Below, in pieces: positions 5,516-8,392 of a DNA stretch of 8,392 bases. This DNA comes from Bacteriovoracaceae bacterium. GTDB lineage: Bacteria; Bdellovibrionota; Bacteriovoracia; Bacteriovoracales; Bacteriovoracaceae. Both the position numbers and the translations under genes were made by a program. The stretch is from contig JAGOVR010000061.1 in NCBI GenBank assembly GCA_018060635.1, positions 1 through 8,392 of the forward strand, in the 5' to 3' direction. Numbering within the stretch: position 1 is the stretch's first letter; every line of letters begins with the position of its first letter. The notes under the pieces are model-generated. The model did not search any database and was not told where the DNA came from. It saw only the letters and a program-made list of their open reading frames with translations.

Positions 5516-7027
5516 TTATTCTATGAGCCCTTTGGGCTTATCTATAGTCTCTATAGGAGCAGAAATTTGTAGTGAAGCTACAGGATAAGCACAAGATGAG
5601 ATCATAAAAGAACCAGCAGGGCGGTAATTCCCAGAAGATTTTACTCCTCCAAAAGGAAGTTTAGCACTAGCTCCTACAGTAGAGCGGTTCCAGTTAAGAA
5701 GTCCCACGTCAATATTTTCCAAGCATTTTTGATAAATGCTTTCATCTTTCGTAAAAACAGAACCAGCCAGTCCATATTCGCCCATGTTTGCAATTTGGAT
5801 AGCTTCTTCGATGTCATTGTAAGGAATAAAAGTGCAATTAGGTCCAAAAATTTCCGAGGCCAGAAAAGTGCTTTTGTTTTCTCGTTTTTCCATAACATGA
5901 ATAGAAGGTGAAACGTAGTAACCTTCGAATTTTTTTTCCAGATGTTTTCCACGCATAATTTCTTCTGCACCTTCTCTTTTTGCCATTCCCATATACAGAA
6001 GATAATTATCCATAGATTTATGATCAATAAGAGGTCCCATAAAAGGCTCAATATCAAATTGAGTAGGGTGATCAATAATAATTTTTTTAGCTAAGGCGTG
6101 AAATTTTTCAATAAATTCATTTTTTAAACTAGAGTGAATAGCCACTTTAGATGTTGCTGTACAACGCTGTCCTGTGGTTAAAAAACAGGATTTTAAAAGT
6201 TCATACAGACAAGGCTCTGTGAGAGCGTCAGCATGAATAATCGTTGTATTTTTTCCTCCCATCTCTAAGGCCACTAACTTAGAAAAATCTTTATATGTTT
6301 TCTCTAAAATTTTCTCCCCAACTTCTTTAGAGCCTGTAAAGAAGACTCCTCGAACAGACTTTTCTTTTAAAAAATCTGAAACGATATCGCCGCCACCGTT
6401 AATAAAATTAATAACACCTAGAGGAAATTCGGCTTGGTGAAAACATTCAATAAGTAGTTGGGCACTATAAATTGTTTTTTCAGAGGGTTTATAAATAATA
6501 CTATTACCAGCGATAAGGGCACTTAGGATTTGTCCATTAGCTAAATGACAAGGAAAATTAAAGGGACCGATAATTAAAGAAATACCTAAGGGTTTATAGT
6601 GAACAAGTCCATTAGTTTCAGGTAGAATCTTTTCATATTTTTTATCAGCAATAAGCTCTAGAGAGTCAGAAATAGTAATATCAATCTTAGCAATAACTGA
6701 ATTCACTTCTGTGTGAGCTTCCCATAGGGGCTTTCCTGTTTCGAGGGCAATAGCCAAAGCGACTTCTTCTCTTCTTTGGCTGACTCTTTCTTGATATTTT
6801 TTTAAATAGCTTATTCGTGTACTGAGCGGAGTTTTTTTCCAAAGATTAAATCCTGTTTCAGCGGAATGCATAACTTTATCTACATGATGAGGGTCTACAA
6901 TGCATTCCCATAAAAGGTCTTTAGTATTTGCAGGAGAGTACTTAGTTATTCTTTGAAAAGAAGATTCATGCCCGAGATAAAAAGAATTTTCAAAATAATT
7001 TCCTTTAAGATCAAACTTTGGATTCAT
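5516..7027 (-). CDS. astD: Succinylglutamate-semialdehyde dehydrogenase
   Basis: This NAD-dependent aldehyde dehydrogenase oxidises N-succinylglutamate 5-semialdehyde to N-succinylglutamate in arginine catabolism by the AST pathway, in the cytoplasm. From the chosen ATG it has 503 residues; E. coli AstD has about 490. Visible features are the IIGPFNFPCHLANG cofactor segment (Asn157), IAGNSIIYKPSEKT (Lys180), FFTGS (229-233), the general-base Glu255 in ALEMGGKN, and the catalytic Cys289 in TTGQRCTATSK. The PFNFP..LANGQ form resembles AstD more than generic ALDHs. A GTG one codon upstream (7030) is in frame, but the AGGAAG at 7033-7038 is well spaced (5 nt) only for the ATG at 7027. The gene follows astA by 12 nt in the same operon. 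No strong terminator is seen after it. Confidence 0.9.
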   Translation of the reverse strand: MNPKFDLKGNYFENSFYLGHESSFQRITKYSPANTKDLLWECIVDPHHVDKVMHSAETGFNLWKKTPLSTRISYLKKYQERVSQRREEVALAIALETGKPLWEAHTEVNSVIAKIDITISDSLELIADKKYEKILPETNGLVHYKPLGISLIIGPFNFPCHLANGQILSALIAGNSIIYKPSEKTIYSAQLLIECFHQAEFPLGVINFINGGGDIVSDFLKEKSVRGVFFTGSKEVGEKILEKTYKDFSKLVALEMGGKNTTIIHADALTEPCLYELLKSCFLTTGQRCTATSKVAIHSSLKNEFIEKFHALAKKIIIDHPTQFDIEPFMGPLIDHKSMDNYLLYMGMAKREGAEEIMRGKHLEKKFEGYYVSPSIHVMEKRENKSTFLASEIFGPNCTFIPYNDIEEAIQIANMGEYGLAGSVFTKDESIYQKCLENIDVGLLNWNRSTVGASAKLPFGGVKSSGNYRPAGSFMISSCAYPVASLQISAPIETIDKPKGLIE

Positions 7028-7032
7028 CACTA

Positions 7033-7038
7033 CTTCCT
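7033..7038 (-). promoter_or_regulatory. Ribosome binding site deciding the astD start
   Basis: AGGAAG on the - strand lies 5 nt before ATG 7027 and only 2 nt before the in-frame GTG at 7030. The ATG is therefore the more likely start. Confidence 0.6.
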
Positions 7039-7039
7039 T

Positions 7040-8077
7040 TTAAACAAAGATAGCATTAAGACGCATATGTTCTTTCATTTTTGCACCAATATCTAAAGCA
7101 AAATGAATTGTCTCTGCAGGCAAAATAATTCGACCATCTTTTTTTAAAATAGCCTGTGTTTGCACTGCTGTAAAAAAATCTTTTTCAGTTTCTAATTTCA
7201 ACATAATATTTTTTGCTTGGTCAGGATCAAAGGGGGTTTCTAAATCTAACTTTCCGACAATTTTGTTTTTGATAGGGATAATATCTGAAAGCCTACAAGA
7301 AAAGTTAGGCCCACCATCAAAAGGATCTACTTCATTTTTATATTTAAATCCTACACTTTCCAAAAGTTTTTTAGCAGGGACGGTATTAGGCCCAACTTGC
7401 CCAATCATTTTTCGCACGTTGGTAGGTAAAAGAACTGTATAGATGGTGTGCCCAGGATAGAGACTTACAATAAATTCTTTATTATAGCGACTAAGTTCAT
7501 CCGCTTCTTGATAACTCATTCCCATGAATTTTTTTCCAATAGAACGCCAAAAAATAGAGTTTCCATTTTTATCTAAGGGAGGCAAAAGCTCTGCTAAAAC
7601 TTCAGGTTTAAATTTCTTGGGATAAAGACTCATATAAAGGAAACGAACAAAAGAAAGTTGTTTGCCTAATTTTTCAGGGTGACTGCGATAGTCTTTATGT
7701 AAAATAAGTCCCCCAATCTCAGTTACACCATGTTTGTCAGCTTCTAGTTTCAAAATTTGATGATTCATTTCTTTCTTAAGTGTTTTACTGAATTTATGTT
7801 CTTCACTTACTTTTAAATAAAAATTAGGAGCTTGTGTAGTTCCATGCTGAGAGTGAATAAGAGATGTACCGACAATTTTTTTCCTTTCCACATCTTCAAT
7901 GACAAAAATATAATAGTTTTCCCAAAGATTTTTTGAAGGCTTTTTAAACGCATTTACCGAAAGTTCTACTCGTTTAGAAATAATTTTTTTGTTAGGAGGG
8001 AGGTTAATGAACCCTTTTTGGCTAAGCTCAAAAAGATCACCCACATCTTTTTTCCTAACAGACCTTATATAAAACAT
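7040..8077 (-). CDS. astA: Arginine N-succinyltransferase
   Basis: This enzyme transfers succinyl from succinyl-CoA to arginine (some relatives prefer ornithine), the first step of the AST pathway, in the cytoplasm. The protein has 345 aa, close to E. coli AstA (344). It opens with the family start YIRSVRKKDVGDLFELSQ. Next come the GNAT-like strand YYIFVIEDVERKKIVGTSLI (55-74) and the family's F-Y segment near residue 86, then LAELLPPLDKNGNSIFW (161-177), MSYQEADELS (187-196), YPGHTIYTVLLP (207-218, His210), IGQVGPNTVPAKKLLESVGF (225-244) and VDPFDGGP (250-257). These occur in the same order as in known AstA proteins. The ATG overlaps the aminotransferase stop by one base (TAATG). AAGGAG at 8086-8091, 8 nt upstream, fixes the start. 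Residues after about 260 are more divergent and less certain in function. Confidence 0.9.
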   Translation of the reverse strand: MFYIRSVRKKDVGDLFELSQKGFINLPPNKKIISKRVELSVNAFKKPSKNLWENYYIFVIEDVERKKIVGTSLIHSQHGTTQAPNFYLKVSEEHKFSKTLKKEMNHQILKLEADKHGVTEIGGLILHKDYRSHPEKLGKQLSFVRFLYMSLYPKKFKPEVLAELLPPLDKNGNSIFWRSIGKKFMGMSYQEADELSRYNKEFIVSLYPGHTIYTVLLPTNVRKMIGQVGPNTVPAKKLLESVGFKYKNEVDPFDGGPNFSCRLSDIIPIKNKIVGKLDLETPFDPDQAKNIMLKLETEKDFFTAVQTQAILKKDGRIILPAETIHFALDIGAKMKEHMRLNAIFV

Positions 8078-8392
8078 TAAAATAACTCCTTGATAGTTTT
8101 TTCTATGATGGCAAAAATTTCATCAATATGCTTTTCCGTCAAACAAAGTGGTAACAGAAAGCGAACTCTACTAGGATTTCTTCCAGCAGAATATGCCACA
8201 ATGCCATTTTCAAAAAGTTTGTTTAAAAATTTATCAGTATCTTGTTTGGAAGAGCTTCCAACTTCAAAAGAAATCATAGTCCCCAGTCCTCCGACATAGG
8301 TGATTTTGTCTTTGCAGGAAGTAGTGGCTAAAACATTTAACCTAGAGAGAAATGTTTGCTCTAATTTTTTTATTTTTCCTTCTTGCCCAAAG
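8077..8392 (-). CDS. Class-III aminotransferase, C-terminal part (AstC-like); start lies beyond the window
   Basis: The frame is open to the window edge, giving about 104 residues of C-terminus; the Met at 8275-8277 is internal. The visible part has YVGGLGTMISFEVG, the small-domain strand of PLP-dependent fold-type I class-III aminotransferases (GLG.M..FE). It also has a C-terminal RVRFLLPLCLTEKHIDEIFAIIEKTIKEL, typical of the family's last strand and helix. The PLP lysine and the substrate-specificity residues are outside the window. Placement directly before astA and astD, in the astC-astA-astD order of enterobacteria, suggests a succinylornithine transaminase that makes the substrate of AstD. 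Relatives in other pathways (acetylornithine, 4-aminobutyrate) cannot be excluded from this fragment. The stop overlaps the astA start, which points to translational coupling. Confidence 0.8.
   Translation of the reverse strand, partial: FGQEGKIKKLEQTFLSRLNVLATTSCKDKITYVGGLGTMISFEVGSSSKQDTDKFLNKLFENGIVAYSAGRNPSRVRFLLPLCLTEKHIDEIFAIIEKTIKELF

Noticed and set aside
5524..5540. AGCCC-TTT-GGGCT hairpin at the astD 3' end as terminator
   Set aside because: It is inside the coding region, the stem is short, and no U-tract follows directly on the - strand.
5674..6075. 133-aa open frame on the - strand inside astD
   Set aside because: It is a shifted-frame shadow of astD with Leu/Trp/Lys-biased composition and no domain; astD itself is intact and well supported.
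8090..8299. 69-aa open frame on the + strand at the right end
   Set aside because: It is antisense to the class-III aminotransferase C-terminus and has no ribosome binding site or recognisable motif.

Overview
This is an AT-rich window from a bacterial chromosome. It holds two metabolic blocks separated by a cluster of poorly characterised genes. The best guess for the source is a low-GC Bdellovibrionota-type (Bacteriovorax/Halobacteriovorax-like) or other deltaproteobacterial-grade Gram-negative. This rests on the low GC, several Sec-type secreted proteins of unknown function, and an arginine succinyltransferase pathway next to a B12-dependent fused mutase. It is inference; no single marker proves the taxon.

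Region 1 (1-2969, + strand) is a B12-dependent acyl-CoA block. It begins inside icmF, the fused isobutyryl-CoA mutase, with the end of its G-protein chaperone domain and the whole catalytic domain visible. A PduO-type cob(I)alamin adenosyltransferase follows and is translationally coupled through a TAATG junction. The second enzyme makes the adenosylcobalamin that the first one loads and uses.

Region 2 (2959-5441) is the least understood part. It contains an unrecognised secreted 285-aa protein (-), an AT-rich intergenic region with a perfect 12-bp inverted repeat carrying TATAAT on both strands, and a small secreted 86-aa protein (+). A strong bidirectional terminator separates the small gene from a convergent 311-aa protein. 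That protein carries a HENGH (HExxH) motif followed by an SPWR...RP...H signature, resembling the HExxH-type peptide hydroxylases found in peptide-modification clusters. Its gene starts 12 nt after a tRNA-Asn(GUU) gene, has no Shine-Dalgarno sequence, and appears to be expressed from the tRNA promoter.

Region 3 (5516-8392, - strand) is an arginine-catabolic operon in the order class-III aminotransferase (partial, astC-like), astA, astD. The genes are tightly coupled and each internal start has a good ribosome binding site. No astB or astE follows astD here; the tRNA gene does. Together the two metabolic blocks suggest amino-acid catabolism: arginine or ornithine through succinylated intermediates, and branched or short acyl-CoA rearrangement.
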